A stretch of DNA of 64,000 bases from Actinoplanes auranticolor (GTDB lineage Bacteria > Actinomycetota > Actinomycetes > Mycobacteriales > Micromonosporaceae): NCBI RefSeq assembly GCF_018332655.1, contig NZ_BOQL01000055.1, positions 1 to 64,000 of the forward strand, given 5' to 3'. Position 1 is the stretch's first letter. Each line of letters opens with the position of its first letter. Positions 8,252-16,121 of this stretch are shown here, piece by piece. Position numbers and translations under genes: made by a program. Under the pieces are notes generated by a model. It was given only the letters and a program-made list of their open reading frames with translations, ran no database searches and was not told the origin of the DNA.

Positions 8252-9136
8252 GTGAGCAAGCGTCGAAACCCCCGCGCCGCCGCCAACGCGGCCCCCAAGC
8301 GCCAGAAGGTGCGTGACATCTTCGTCGCCCGGCCGTTCGAAGGCCTGGCCGACGAGCCGGAGTGGATCGCGCTGCGCGAGCTGGTCCCGGCCGCTTCCGC
8401 GCCGCTGACCCTGAAACCCGAGATCATCTCCGAGTACGGGGACCGCCCGGTCACGCTCTCGACGGTGCTCCCGATGGCCTGGCCGGCGATGACCCGTCAG
8501 GACGGCCGGGTCTTCGTCGGGCTGCAGCGGCACGTCCAGTCCGGGGATGTGTCCCGCGACATCGCTGTGGCGATCCTGTGCGCCCTGCAGACCGACCCGG
8601 GTGACACCGTCGCCGTGCCGGCGCTGCCCGGTGAGGGCCCGCGCCTGCAGGACATCCTCGTGGACGGCCCGCTCGAGATCACGATGCACGACGGCTTCGA
8701 GTACTGGCTCGACGCCGAGCAGGCCGAGGACCCGAACGTGAAGGCGTCGCTGGAGCGGGCGAACGCCTCGATCTACCCGACTGTGCGGCTGGGGGTGCCG
8801 GCCGCGTACTGGTGCCGGGTGCAGCCCGACAAGTCGCACGTGCGCTGGGTGCTGCCGCAGGAGGAGGACCCGGCACTGGACGCCCTGGCCCGTCTCTCCG
8901 CGAGCGGCGACCTGCTGCTCGGCGAGAACACCAAGTTCGCCGGGATGTTCCGGGCCCACGGGCTGCTGGTCCCGGTCTGGGACGTGCCGGGTGAGCCGGA
9001 GGCCGGCGACTGGGAGGCCCCGCTGGCCGACTTCGCCAAGCGCTACACCGACATCCTGGCCGAGACCGCCCCGCTGGACGCCGCCGCCCGCCGCGCCAAG
9101 CAGGGCCTGGTGAGCAGGCAACTCACGTTGCGCTGA
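8252..9136 (+). CDS. DUF5926-like actinobacterial protein
   Basis: 294 residues, soluble, no signal peptide. It opens with a basic tail (SKRRNPRAAANAAPKRQK) followed by VARPFEGLADEPEWIALRELVPAA, which I recognise as the actinobacterial family DUF5926; function unknown. The middle contains LPMAWPAMTRQDG, and the C-terminal part alternates acidic and hydrophobic residues. GTG 8252 is preferred over 8213 because a TAGGCT box sits 8 nt before it and the family begins with the basic tail. Seven nucleotides separate it from the next gene on the same strand, so they may be co-transcribed. Confidence 0.7.
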   Translation: MSKRRNPRAAANAAPKRQKVRDIFVARPFEGLADEPEWIALRELVPAASAPLTLKPEIISEYGDRPVTLSTVLPMAWPAMTRQDGRVFVGLQRHVQSGDVSRDIAVAILCALQTDPGDTVAVPALPGEGPRLQDILVDGPLEITMHDGFEYWLDAEQAEDPNVKASLERANASIYPTVRLGVPAAYWCRVQPDKSHVRWVLPQEEDPALDALARLSASGDLLLGENTKFAGMFRAHGLLVPVWDVPGEPEAGDWEAPLADFAKRYTDILAETAPLDAAARRAKQGLVSRQLTLR

Positions 9137-9142
9137 GGGGGC

Positions 9143-9892
9143 ATGGCGATGCTGGAGGAGCGGTTCGCCGGCGACTCGCTGGACCGGTCGGTGTGGTTGC
9201 CGCACTACCTGCCGCACTGGAGTTCGCGCGAGTCGTCGGCGGCCACCTACACGGTCGCCGGCGGCGAGCTGCGGCTGAGCATCCCGCCCGAGCAGGGCCT
9301 GTGGTGCGAGGGCCTGCACGACGGGCCGCTGCGCGTCTCCGGCATCCAGAGCGCGAGCTTCTCCGGCCCGGTGGGCAGCTCTGTCGGTGGCCAGCCGTTC
9401 CGCGACGACCTGTTGGTCGCCACCGAGGAGCCGGAGTTCTGGGGCTACACCCCGCTCTACGGCCACTTCGAGGTACGGGCCCGCGGCGTGCTGTCGCCGC
9501 GGTCCATGATGGCCTGCTGGCTCTCCGGCATCGAGGACGAGCCGCAGCGCTCCGGCGAGATCTGCGTGATGGAGATCTTCGGTGACGCGGTCCGTCCGGG
9601 CTCCGCCGACGTCGGTATCGGCCTGCACAAGTTCCGCGACCCGGCGCTGACCGAGGAGTGGTCTACCGCGCCGCTGGCCATCGACGTCGGCGACTTCCAC
9701 ACGTACGCGGTCGACTGGCAGCCCGGATCGCTGGTGTTCAGTGTGGACGGCACGCCGGTGCGCACGATCGGCCAGTCGCCGGGCTACCCGGTCCAGGTCA
9801 TGCTGGCCGTCTTCGACTTCCCGGACAAGGCCACCGGCGAGGACGACGGGCCGGTGCCCGAGATGATCGTCTCGCACGTGCTGGGCAGCTGA
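9143..9892 (+). CDS. Glycoside hydrolase family 16-like protein with altered catalytic motif
   Basis: 249 residues with the beta-jelly-roll arrangement of GH16 (laminarinase-like): an N-terminal EERFAGDSLDRSVWLPHYLPHW, the strand GHFEVRARG, and the active-site segment EICVMEIFG at residues 139-147. Active GH16 enzymes have ExDxxE; here the nucleophile Glu139 and acid/base Glu144 are present but the central Asp is Cys141. The protein lacks a signal peptide, which is unusual for GH16. It may be an atypical hydrolase or a carbohydrate-binding protein. Start at 9143 follows GAGGGGGC closely; a second ATG lies two codons in. Confidence 0.75.
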   Translation: MAMLEERFAGDSLDRSVWLPHYLPHWSSRESSAATYTVAGGELRLSIPPEQGLWCEGLHDGPLRVSGIQSASFSGPVGSSVGGQPFRDDLLVATEEPEFWGYTPLYGHFEVRARGVLSPRSMMACWLSGIEDEPQRSGEICVMEIFGDAVRPGSADVGIGLHKFRDPALTEEWSTAPLAIDVGDFHTYAVDWQPGSLVFSVDGTPVRTIGQSPGYPVQVMLAVFDFPDKATGEDDGPVPEMIVSHVLGS

Positions 9893-9898
9893 GCGGTC

Positions 9899-11101
9899 TC
9901 AGCCCGGGGTGCGCTCGATCGGGCAGCTCATGCAGCGCGGGCCGCCGCGGCCCGACCCGAGCTCCGAGCCGCTGATCGCGATCACCTCGATGCCCGCCCG
10001 CTCCAGCTGGGCGTTGGTCTCGACGTTGCGCTCGTACGCCACGCAGAGCCGGGGTGCGATGGCCAGCGTGTTGTTGCCGTCGTCCCACTGCTCGCGTTCG
10101 GCGGTGACCGGGTCCAGCCCGGTGTCGATGATCCGGAGCCGGTCGATGCCCATCGCCTCGGCGGCGGCGTCCAGGAACGGCCGCGACGGGCCGACCACCG
10201 GCTCACCGTCGAAGCCCGCGGTCACCGGGTACGCCCGCAGGGTGTCCGCGATGTTGGGATACATCACCACTGCGTCGACGTCGACCATCGTGCAGACGGT
10301 GTCGAGGTGCATGGTCGCGCGTTCCTGGGCGATCGGCACGGCCAGGATCGTGTGGGCCAGCCCGGCGGCGAACACCCGGCGGGCCAGCCGCTCGGCCCCG
10401 GCCGGGGTGGTGCGCTCGCCGACGCCGATGGCCAGCACGTCGGGGGCCAGCAGCAGCACGTCGCCGCCCTCCACGTGCTCCAGGCCCGGCTGGTAGAGCA
10501 GCTCGGTGCCGGCGAACCGCGGATGGTGGGTGTAGATGGCCCGGGTCAGCGTGGTCTCGCGGTTGCGGGCCGGCATGGCCAGGCTGGTCACCGCGACCCG
10601 GTCGCGCACCCAGACCGACGAGTCGCGGGTGAACAGCAGGTTGGGCAGCGGGTCGATGACGAAGTCCAGCCGGTCCATGAGCTGGTAGACCAGGCCACCC
10701 GACCGCCCGGGGCCCGGCTTGACCTCCTCGTGCGCCAGCCCCGCCATCAGCACCTGGGCCAGCTCGCGGGGGGCGAGGTCGGCCAGGTGGGCCGCCACCC
10801 GTTCGCGCAGGGTGTCACCCAGGCGGGGTGTGTTCAGCACGCTCTCGGTCAGGGCGTCCCGCGCCGCCGTCACCGCGAGGGTCTCCTCGAGCAGCTCACC
10901 CAGGTAGAGGACCTCGACGCCGCGGTCGCGCAGGGCCGCGGCGAACGCGTCGTGCTCCTCCTGGGCCCGGCCGACCCACGGGATGCCGTCGAAGAGCAGG
11001 GAGTCGTTGTTGCGCGGGGTCAGTCTCGCGAGCTCGGCGCCCGGCCGGTGCAGCATGACCGTGGCTAGCCGGCTCACTTCGCTGTCGACGTAGTGGGCCA
11101 C
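9899..11101 (-). CDS. arcA: Arginine deiminase
   Basis: 400 residues. It converts arginine to citrulline and ammonia, the first step of the ADI pathway. Family marks are the N-terminal LATVMLHRPGAELARLTP, the FTRDSSVW loop, the HVEGGDVLLL segment, MHLDTVC with the catalytic His, and the C-terminal CMSCPIER with catalytic Cys393. No arcB or arcC gene is adjacent, so downstream citrulline use would depend on genes elsewhere. It starts with GTG and has a -10 box 6 nt upstream. It converges on the GH16-like gene. Confidence 0.93.
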   Translation of the reverse strand: MAHYVDSEVSRLATVMLHRPGAELARLTPRNNDSLLFDGIPWVGRAQEEHDAFAAALRDRGVEVLYLGELLEETLAVTAARDALTESVLNTPRLGDTLRERVAAHLADLAPRELAQVLMAGLAHEEVKPGPGRSGGLVYQLMDRLDFVIDPLPNLLFTRDSSVWVRDRVAVTSLAMPARNRETTLTRAIYTHHPRFAGTELLYQPGLEHVEGGDVLLLAPDVLAIGVGERTTPAGAERLARRVFAAGLAHTILAVPIAQERATMHLDTVCTMVDVDAVVMYPNIADTLRAYPVTAGFDGEPVVGPSRPFLDAAAEAMGIDRLRIIDTGLDPVTAEREQWDDGNNTLAIAPRLCVAYERNVETNAQLERAGIEVIAISGSELGSGRGGPRCMSCPIERTPG

Positions 11102-11107
11102 GCTCCG

Positions 11108-11113
11108 AGCCTA
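11108..11113 (-). promoter_or_regulatory. -10 box TAGGCT, leaderless start of arcA
   Basis: On the minus strand TAGGCT ends 6 nt before GTG 11101, with no ribosome binding site. Confidence 0.4.
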
Positions 11114-11229
11114 GGGGCTGACGGGCTCCGGGGCGCGCCCACCGGCGAGCATGATCAGTGGCGAGCCGTACGCCGCGGAGCCATGCTGTGACTTAGCGCG
11201 CAGAAATCTTCGACAACGCTGCGCGATCA

Positions 11230-11248
11230 AGGTAGGTGAGGCTAACTT
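11230..11248. promoter_or_regulatory. Candidate iron box (IdeR/DmdR type)
   Basis: The 19-mer GTAGGTGAGGCTAACTTGT matches 14 of 19 positions of the actinobacterial iron-repressor consensus (TWAGGTWAGSCTWACCTWA), with an intact core from TAGGT to CTAAC. It lies in the 317-bp divergent space between arcA and the NERD-like gene, 129 bp from the arcA start. The rest of that space is lower in GC and holds no convincing gene. Confidence 0.35.
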
Positions 11249-11395
11249 GTCGGGGACGTTTCGGATTCTCGGGGAGCCCTAGGTCGTGTGATGCACCATA
11301 CGGAAAAAGTACTTGTGCGTGAATGCGGCATTCATCCCCACTCATTCCGCTTTCTTTCCGGTCCGATGACTTGCTTGAGTACCGGGTCCAACACT

Positions 11396-11401
11396 TACCG
11401 T
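11396..11401 (+). promoter_or_regulatory. Possible -10 box TACCGT for the NERD-like gene
   Basis: TACCGT lies 17 nt before ATG 11419, with a weak -35 (CTTGAG at 11374-11379, 16-nt spacer). The short leader carries GAAAGAGA as a poor ribosome binding site. Confidence 0.3.
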
Positions 11402-11418
11402 AGTGGAAAGAGAGCCCG

Positions 11419-12177
11419 ATGGACCTTTTGCCGGAGGTCGCAGTGACTGTCTTCCCCGCACGTCCCGCCCTGCCCGTGCCGTCTCGCAACTATCCACCCG
11501 CCATCGATCCTCGACGCACCGCACCGCCCGCGGCGCTCGAGCCTCGCCAGAGTCCCGTCGAGTGGGCCCGCCGTCGCCGCGCTGAGCGCGACGCCCGCCG
11601 CCTCGAGGCAGCCGGTGCCCGCGCACTGACCCGCCTCGACCGGCTCGGACCCGCCTGGCACATCGTCGACTGGCCCCGCACCGACTCGCTGGGCTACGAG
11701 AGCGACCCCACCGACGACCGCGCCGGATTCCTCGCGATCGGCCCGGGCGGCGTCTACGCCGTCACCGTCGCCGACCACGGCCGCGCCCGAGTGCTGATCG
11801 CCGGGGACGTCGTCCAGATCAACGGCAAGCGCCCGGCGTACGTCGCCGAGGCTCGCCGTGACGCCAAGCGCGCCGGCCGGGCCATGAGCTCCGCCGTCGG
11901 GCTGAGTGTGCCCGTCACCCCCGTGCTGGCGTTCGTCGGCTCCGGGGTGATCAGCGTGCACGGCCTGCCCAAGGACTGCCTCGTGGCCACCCACAAGGAG
12001 CTCGACCGGCTGCTGATCGCCGGTGGCGCGCGGATCTCACCCGCCACCGCCAGCAAACTCTCAGCGGTGGCACAACACCCGGCCACCTGGGCAAACGCGC
12101 CTTATCGGCCGAACGGCGACTACCGGTGGCTGCCAAGCGGCCAAACGGCCGCTGACAAGCGGGCGACCCGCCGGTAA
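11419..12177 (+). CDS. NERD-like (nuclease-related) domain protein
   Basis: 252 residues, soluble. After a Pro/Arg-rich N-terminus and a basic helix (residues 40-70), the segment HIVDWPRTDSLGYESDP, then AGFLAIGPGGVYAVTV and the VLIAGDVVQINGKRPAYVAEARRDAKR stretch resemble NERD-type restriction-like folds seen in actinobacterial proteins (strand, GPGGVF-like turn, then a basic helix). The typical catalytic D/E-x-K triad is not obvious, so activity is doubtful. The C-terminus is basic. An in-frame GTG at 11443 is an alternative start. Confidence 0.6.
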   Translation: MDLLPEVAVTVFPARPALPVPSRNYPPAIDPRRTAPPAALEPRQSPVEWARRRRAERDARRLEAAGARALTRLDRLGPAWHIVDWPRTDSLGYESDPTDDRAGFLAIGPGGVYAVTVADHGRARVLIAGDVVQINGKRPAYVAEARRDAKRAGRAMSSAVGLSVPVTPVLAFVGSGVISVHGLPKDCLVATHKELDRLLIAGGARISPATASKLSAVAQHPATWANAPYRPNGDYRWLPSGQTAADKRATRR

Positions 12178-12225
12178 CGTTCCCTGCAGAGCACCGCTTG
12201 CCGTCGAAGGTTGACGTGAGCGACG

Positions 12226-12281
12226 CCGGCCGGACACCCGAGGAGCCGAGGCTAAGCTTCGGACGCCGGCGGTCCGGCCGG
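12226..12281 (+). terminator. Nested hairpin after the NERD-like gene
   Basis: Outer 9-bp arms CCGGCCGGA (12226-12234) and TCCGGCCGG (12273-12281) enclose a compact inner hairpin CCGAGGCT-A-AGCTTCGG (12246-12262, one G-T pair). It sits 49 nt after the stop. Confidence 0.45.
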
Positions 12282-12362
12282 AGTCAGGTCACGCCGGGTC
12301 CGGCCTAACGCAGAGCCGGGCCACACCGGGCCGGGACGGCACGGATGATGAGGGAGGTGCGG

Positions 12363-12833
12363 GTGGCGCACGTCGAGCTCTCACTCTCGGGAGCGTTTGT
12401 GCCGCAGGCGCGTACGCCGGCCGAGTCCGAGTTCGTCTCCGGCGTCGACCGCTGGGCGGCGACCGTCTGGCAGGCCGTCGAGCCCTGTCTGGTCATCGAC
12501 ACGGCCTTCCGGATCGTGGCCGTGTCGCCGTCGGCGAGCGAGCTTCTCGGGCTGGGCAAGGGCCTGGACGCGGTCGGGCAGCCACTGCTCGGCGGCGAGG
12601 GCTCACTGCGCCTGATCGACTTCACGGCCGGCGGGGGCGACCTCACCGAGCAGGAGATCGAGAAGATCCCGCCCCTGCTCGCCCTGACCAGCGAGCGGCT
12701 GGCCCGCGGCCTCATGCGGGTCCAGCCCAGCGGCGAGGACAGTCACCTCACGGTCGACGCGATCGCGAGCCCGCTGTCGGAGGGCGGCCGGGTGGCCGCA
12801 TCCCTGACCTTCTTCTCGGCGATCCGCTACTAG
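12363..12833 (+). CDS. PAS-domain protein
   Basis: 156 residues, one PAS-like sensory fold with no output domain. The core reads VEPCLVIDTAFRIVAVSPSASELLG (residues about 41-65), followed by a helix and the closing strands VDAIASPLSEGGRVAASLTFFS. Single-domain PAS proteins usually act through a partner or as a redox/ligand sensor. GTG 12363 is chosen because GGGAGG lies 6-7 nt upstream; an ATG at 12345 is too close to that site. Flanked by unrelated genes. Confidence 0.72.
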   Translation: MAHVELSLSGAFVPQARTPAESEFVSGVDRWAATVWQAVEPCLVIDTAFRIVAVSPSASELLGLGKGLDAVGQPLLGGEGSLRLIDFTAGGGDLTEQEIEKIPPLLALTSERLARGLMRVQPSGEDSHLTVDAIASPLSEGGRVAASLTFFSAIRY

Positions 12834-12871
12834 TCACCCGATCGTGTGGCGATCAACGCACCGGCTACCCA

Positions 12872-12901
12872 TTGGGATCGTGGGGGTCCGGACCGTAGTG
12901 T
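12872..12901 (+). promoter_or_regulatory. Promoter of the ACT-domain gene (leaderless)
   Basis: TTGGGA (12872-12877), an 18-nt spacer and TAGTGT (12896-12901) end 7 nt before ATG 12909, with no Shine-Dalgarno. It is the most complete leaderless promoter in the window. Confidence 0.5.
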
Positions 12902-12908
12902 TCCCCTC

Positions 12909-13301
12909 ATGCTCGATCTAGATCTGCTACCAGCGGAGTACGCGGTGTGCCGGCTGCCGGCCGGTTCAGCCCTGCCGGCCTCCCTGAGCAGCGGTCCGGA
13001 CGACAAGAGCGTCATCTCGGTGACCTGGGCGCCCGACGAGCTGTCGGTGATCTGCCCGGCCGACCGGGTGCCCGAGGGCGCCGTGGTCGAGGCCGCGTGG
13101 CGCTGTCTGCGTGTCGTCGGCCCGCTGGACCTGGCGCTCACCGGAGTGCTGGCCTCGCTGATCAGCCCGCTGGCCGCGGCCCGGGTCAACATCGTCGCCT
13201 TCTCGACGTACGACACGGACTATCTGCTGATCCCCCAGGTGCGGCTCACCGAGGCGGTCGACACGCTGACCGCCGCCGGCCACCGGCTCGCGTCCGCCTG
13301 A
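12909..13301 (+). CDS. ACT-domain protein
   Basis: 130 residues. The C-terminal half is an ACT domain (LRVVGPLDLALTGVLASLI, then ARVNIVAFSTYDTDYLLIP and AVDTLTAAGHRL), preceded by a second ACT-like half (YAVCRLPAG ... SVTWAPDELSVICP). This two-part arrangement matches the small free-standing ACT proteins related to CASTOR-type amino-acid sensors. It probably binds an amino acid; the ligand and the target are unknown. The leaderless promoter fixes the ATG at 12909 rather than 12846. Confidence 0.8.
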   Translation: MLDLDLLPAEYAVCRLPAGSALPASLSSGPDDKSVISVTWAPDELSVICPADRVPEGAVVEAAWRCLRVVGPLDLALTGVLASLISPLAAARVNIVAFSTYDTDYLLIPQVRLTEAVDTLTAAGHRLASA

Positions 13302-13347
13302 GGCCCGCGACCGCCTGGTCGGTGACCGCCCGGCCCGCGACCGCCTG
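13302..13347. repeat. Short direct repeats after the ACT gene
   Basis: GGCCCGCGACCGCCTG occurs at 13302-13317 and again, identical, at 13332-13347. A third partial copy (GAGGCCCG) follows. It looks like local slippage between genes. Confidence 0.5.
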
Positions 13348-13391
13348 AGGCCCGTGCCCGTCTGAGGGAGGCGGTCCCCGGCCGGAGCACC

Positions 13392-13397
13392 TACCAT
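13392..13397 (+). promoter_or_regulatory. -10 box TACCAT, leaderless start of lipoprotein gene
   Basis: TACCAT ends 6 nt before GTG 13404, with no Shine-Dalgarno. Confidence 0.4.
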
Positions 13398-13403
13398 GGG
13401 CCC

Positions 13404-14030
13404 GTGCTGCGCATCGTCTGTCGCCGATTCCTGGCACTCGCCGGGCTCGTGACGCTGCTCGCCGCGTGCGGGGAGCCACCGGCTCCACCGCTCACCGCAC
13501 CGCCGGACGTGCCGGGCAGTGCCGGTGTCTCCGCGGGTCCGGCCTATCCGCTGCCCAGCGGCATCACCGCGCCCGTCCCGCTGCCCACCGGCGGGCTCCC
13601 ACCGGGCAGTGTGCCGACCCTGCCGTACGCGCCGCCCGCGACGTACGTGCCGCCCGCGACCCTCCCGCTGGTCACCACGACACCGCCGCGGACCACCACG
13701 ACGACCGCTGCGCCCACCCCCACGACGTCACCCGCCGCCAAGTGCCGCAGCGGACCGACACCGGCGCAGGTGGTCGCCGTCCTCAAGGGCTTGCCGGGGA
13801 TCCCGGACCGGAAGCTGGCCGTCGCCGACGGGCCGTTCTGCTCGGGGTCGTGGCAGTTCGCCCGGGTGCAGATCGCCGGCGAGGACCCGAAGAAGGCCGA
13901 GCAGCTCTTCGTGGTCACCACGGGCACGCCCACCGCCCTCAAGGTGATCGAGGCGGGGACGGACGTCTGCAGCGTCGAGGTGCAGACCAAGGCGCCGGCC
14001 GGCATCCGGGTCCGGGCCTGCGGAGCCTGA
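13404..14030 (+). CDS. Secreted lipoprotein of unknown function
   Basis: 208 residues. The N-terminus is a lipoprotein signal ending LLAAC, so the mature protein is anchored on the outer face of the membrane by Cys22. A Pro/Thr-rich linker (residues 23-112) follows, then a compact domain of about 95 residues with four cysteines (CRSGPTPAQVV, PFCSGSW, DVCSVEV, and a cysteine four residues from the end), probably two disulfides. I do not recognise the family. Confidence 0.72.
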   Translation: MLRIVCRRFLALAGLVTLLAACGEPPAPPLTAPPDVPGSAGVSAGPAYPLPSGITAPVPLPTGGLPPGSVPTLPYAPPATYVPPATLPLVTTTPPRTTTTTAAPTPTTSPAAKCRSGPTPAQVVAVLKGLPGIPDRKLAVADGPFCSGSWQFARVQIAGEDPKKAEQLFVVTTGTPTALKVIEAGTDVCSVEVQTKAPAGIRVRACGA

Positions 14031-14047
14031 CCGGCGCCGGTTGCCGC

Positions 14048-14053
14048 TAGGCT
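14048..14053 (+). promoter_or_regulatory. -10 box TAGGCT, leaderless start of pheA
   Basis: TAGGCT ends 7 nt before ATG 14061, with no Shine-Dalgarno. Confidence 0.4.
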
Positions 14054-14060
14054 CGCTCAC

Positions 14061-15017
14061 ATGCCGGGAAACCCGCCCACCCGCTTCGTCTACCTCGGCC
14101 CCGAGGGCACCTTCACCGAGCAGGCGCTGCGGACCATCCCCGCCGCCGAGCACGGGATCCGTACGCCCGCCCGCAGCGTCCCCGAGGCGCTGGAGGCGGT
14201 CCGCGCCGGTGAGGCCGACGCCGCGCTGGTGCCGCTGGAGAATTCCGTCGGTGGTGCCGTGCCGGTCACCCTGGACGAGCTCGGCACCGGCGCGCCGCTG
14301 GTCATCACCCGCGAGGTGGTGCTGCCGGTGGAGTTCGTGCTGGGCGCCCGACAGCCCATCGGTCTGCACGAGATCCGGTCGGTGGCCGCGCACCCGCAGG
14401 CGTCCGCCCAGTGCCGCACCTGGCTGAGCACCCACCTGCCCGACGCGGTGGTGGTCGACGTGCTCTCGAACGCGGCGGCGGCGATCAGCGCGGCGACCGG
14501 CGAGCACGACGCGGCGATCTGCGCCCCGATCGGCGTGCCCCGCAACGACCTGACGGTGCTGGCCGACAAGATCTCGGACCACGCGGACGCCGTCACCCGC
14601 TTCGCCCTGCTGACCCGCCCGGGCCGCCCGGCCCCGCCGACCGGCGACGACGTGACCTCCCTGGCGGTGATGATCGAACGCGACCGCGTCGGAGCTCTGC
14701 TGTCGGTGCTGACCGAGCTGGCGGTCCGCGGCATCAACCTGTCCCGCATCGAGTCCCGCCCGACCGGCGAACAACTCGGCGTCTACGTCTTCTTCCTGGA
14801 CTGCACCGGCCACGTCGCGGAGCCGCGCCTGGGCGAGGCGTTGCAGGGGCTGCGGCGGATCTGCGCGGAGGTGCGCTTCCTGGGGTCGTACCCCCGGCAC
14901 CGCTGGTCGAAGGCGGCGGCCGAGGTGCCGGCGCCGTCCCAGCCGGGCCTGACCAACGCCGACTTCGCGGACAGCGCGGCCTGGCTGTCCCGCCTGCGCT
15001 CCGGCGAGCCCAGCTGA
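14061..15017 (+). CDS. pheA: Prephenate dehydratase
   Basis: 318 residues, monofunctional. It converts prephenate to phenylpyruvate in phenylalanine synthesis. The catalytic domain starts FVYLGPEGTFTEQA and includes VPLENSVGGAV and ITREVVLPVEF; the segment ITREV-VLPV and the later TRFALLTRP are conserved. A C-terminal ACT domain (about 195-275) has the phenylalanine-binding ESRPTGEQLGVYVFFLD, so feedback inhibition is expected. The 3' end of the gene is tandemly duplicated just past the stop. Confidence 0.94.
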   Translation: MPGNPPTRFVYLGPEGTFTEQALRTIPAAEHGIRTPARSVPEALEAVRAGEADAALVPLENSVGGAVPVTLDELGTGAPLVITREVVLPVEFVLGARQPIGLHEIRSVAAHPQASAQCRTWLSTHLPDAVVVDVLSNAAAAISAATGEHDAAICAPIGVPRNDLTVLADKISDHADAVTRFALLTRPGRPAPPTGDDVTSLAVMIERDRVGALLSVLTELAVRGINLSRIESRPTGEQLGVYVFFLDCTGHVAEPRLGEALQGLRRICAEVRFLGSYPRHRWSKAAAEVPAPSQPGLTNADFADSAAWLSRLRSGEPS

Positions 15018-15077
15018 GGCGGATCACGCCGCTGTCCTGCCTGCGCTCCGGCCAGCTCAGCTGACGCAGATCACGCC
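14984..15077 (+). repeat. 47-bp tandem duplication of the pheA 3' end
   Basis: Copy 1 (14984-15030) covers the last 10 codons, the stop and 13 nt of downstream DNA of pheA; copy 2 (15031-15077) follows directly and matches at 42 of 47 positions. The second copy repeats the LSCLRSG-like codons and another TGA. Confidence 0.8.
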
Positions 15078-15213
15078 GCGGTTTCCGGGCTCAGCGCCCG
15101 GCGCTGGTCGTGACCGGCCGCCGCGCGCGGATCTGTCGAGCGGGGCGTCGGAGCGCGGAGCGCGGGGTTGGTCGAGCGGAGCGAGACGAGGGCGAGCACG
15201 CACGGACCTGGCA

Positions 15214-15255
15214 GGGTGCGGGCGTCCGCGAGCGAAGCGGCGGAGGCCCGCACCC
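15214..15255. terminator. Hairpin between convergent pheA and AIM24 genes
   Basis: A perfect 10-bp stem GGGTGCGGGC/GCCCGCACCC (15214-15223 with 15246-15255) has a 22-nt loop. It could stop transcription from both sides. The rest of 15078-15322 is GC-rich, repetitive in GAGCG motifs, and holds no gene I can support. Confidence 0.45.
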
Positions 15256-15322
15256 GGTCTCGGCGGGAGCGACGGTCAGGGCCAGGCAACCAGGCACGAC
15301 CGCTTGATCTCTATCTTGAAAA

Positions 15323-16057
15323 TCAGTTCCCCAGCAGGTTGCCGAGGATGCCGCCCTGCTGCTGCTGGCCCTGGGCCGCCCCGGCCAGACCGCCCGGCGG
15401 CTCCTCCGACGGCTGCACCACCACGAAGCCCTGGCCGGCGAAGCTCATCGTGAAGCGCTCGCCCGTGCTGCGGCCCAGCAGCGTGCCCAGGCCCATCTGC
15501 TCGGCGCGGTGGTAGCCGGTCTGCAGGTTGGCCGACCAGCAGATCGCGGCCTGCGGGTCCACATAGGTCGGCTGGTCGACGCTGAGCACGACCGGCGTGC
15601 CCTTGGTGGTGACCGCGATCCGGCCGTAACCGGAGAACACGCAGTTGAACAGGCCCGCGTTGGACATCATGCCGACGCCCTGGACCATCTTGATGTCGTA
15701 GTTGAGGGTGGCGTCGAAGGCGAGCACGTTCGCGCCGTTGATGGAGAGCGCGTCACCCGGCTCGATGTCGATGATGTGAATGTCGGCGGCGTTCTCGGCC
15801 AGGAACACGTCCCCGCGGCCGCTCACCTTCATCAGCGGTACGCCCTCGCCGGTGAGCTTCTGCTTGAGGAACTTGCCCAGGCCGCCCGAGCCGAGTGCCT
15901 CGAACTGCACCTGCCCCTGGTACGCGACCATGGTGCCGACCCGGGCCATGAACTCGCCGTTCAGCTCGGCCTTGAGAAGTTTGGAATTCTGCAGTCGCAG
16001 CCCCGGCTGGGAAGATTCCTTCTCGAGGTTGTCGGCCGAGAACAGTTCGCTGCGCAT
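15323..16057 (-). CDS. AIM24 family protein
   Basis: 244 residues. AIM24-type beta-sandwich throughout (LKAELNGEFMARVGTMVAY, then DVFLAENAADIHIIDI, FDATLNYDIKMV, and GLFNCVFSGYGRIAVTTKG), with a Gly/Gln-rich tail QGQQQQGGILGNLLGN. In yeast the founding member is mitochondrial; bacterial homologs are cytoplasmic or membrane-associated and uncharacterised. ATG 16057 is chosen because AGGAGG lies 7-8 nt upstream; an earlier in-frame ATG adds residues unlike the family. Confidence 0.85.
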   Translation of the reverse strand: MRSELFSADNLEKESSQPGLRLQNSKLLKAELNGEFMARVGTMVAYQGQVQFEALGSGGLGKFLKQKLTGEGVPLMKVSGRGDVFLAENAADIHIIDIEPGDALSINGANVLAFDATLNYDIKMVQGVGMMSNAGLFNCVFSGYGRIAVTTKGTPVVLSVDQPTYVDPQAAICWSANLQTGYHRAEQMGLGTLLGRSTGERFTMSFAGQGFVVVQPSEEPPGGLAGAAQGQQQQGGILGNLLGN

Positions 16058-16121
16058 TGAGGTCCTCCTGTTGGCGTGGAGTACCAGCGTAGGCGCAGCC
16101 GGCAACGGCCGGGTCGCCCTT

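Noticed and set aside
11193..11489. A 98-codon minus-strand frame between arcA and the NERD-like gene
   Set aside because: It overlaps the NERD-like start and shows no protein-like pattern; the AT-richer region is better read as regulatory.
15110..15307. A 65-codon open frame after pheA
   Set aside because: It is Arg/Gly-rich in a repetitive GC-rich stretch containing a hairpin; no coding signal.
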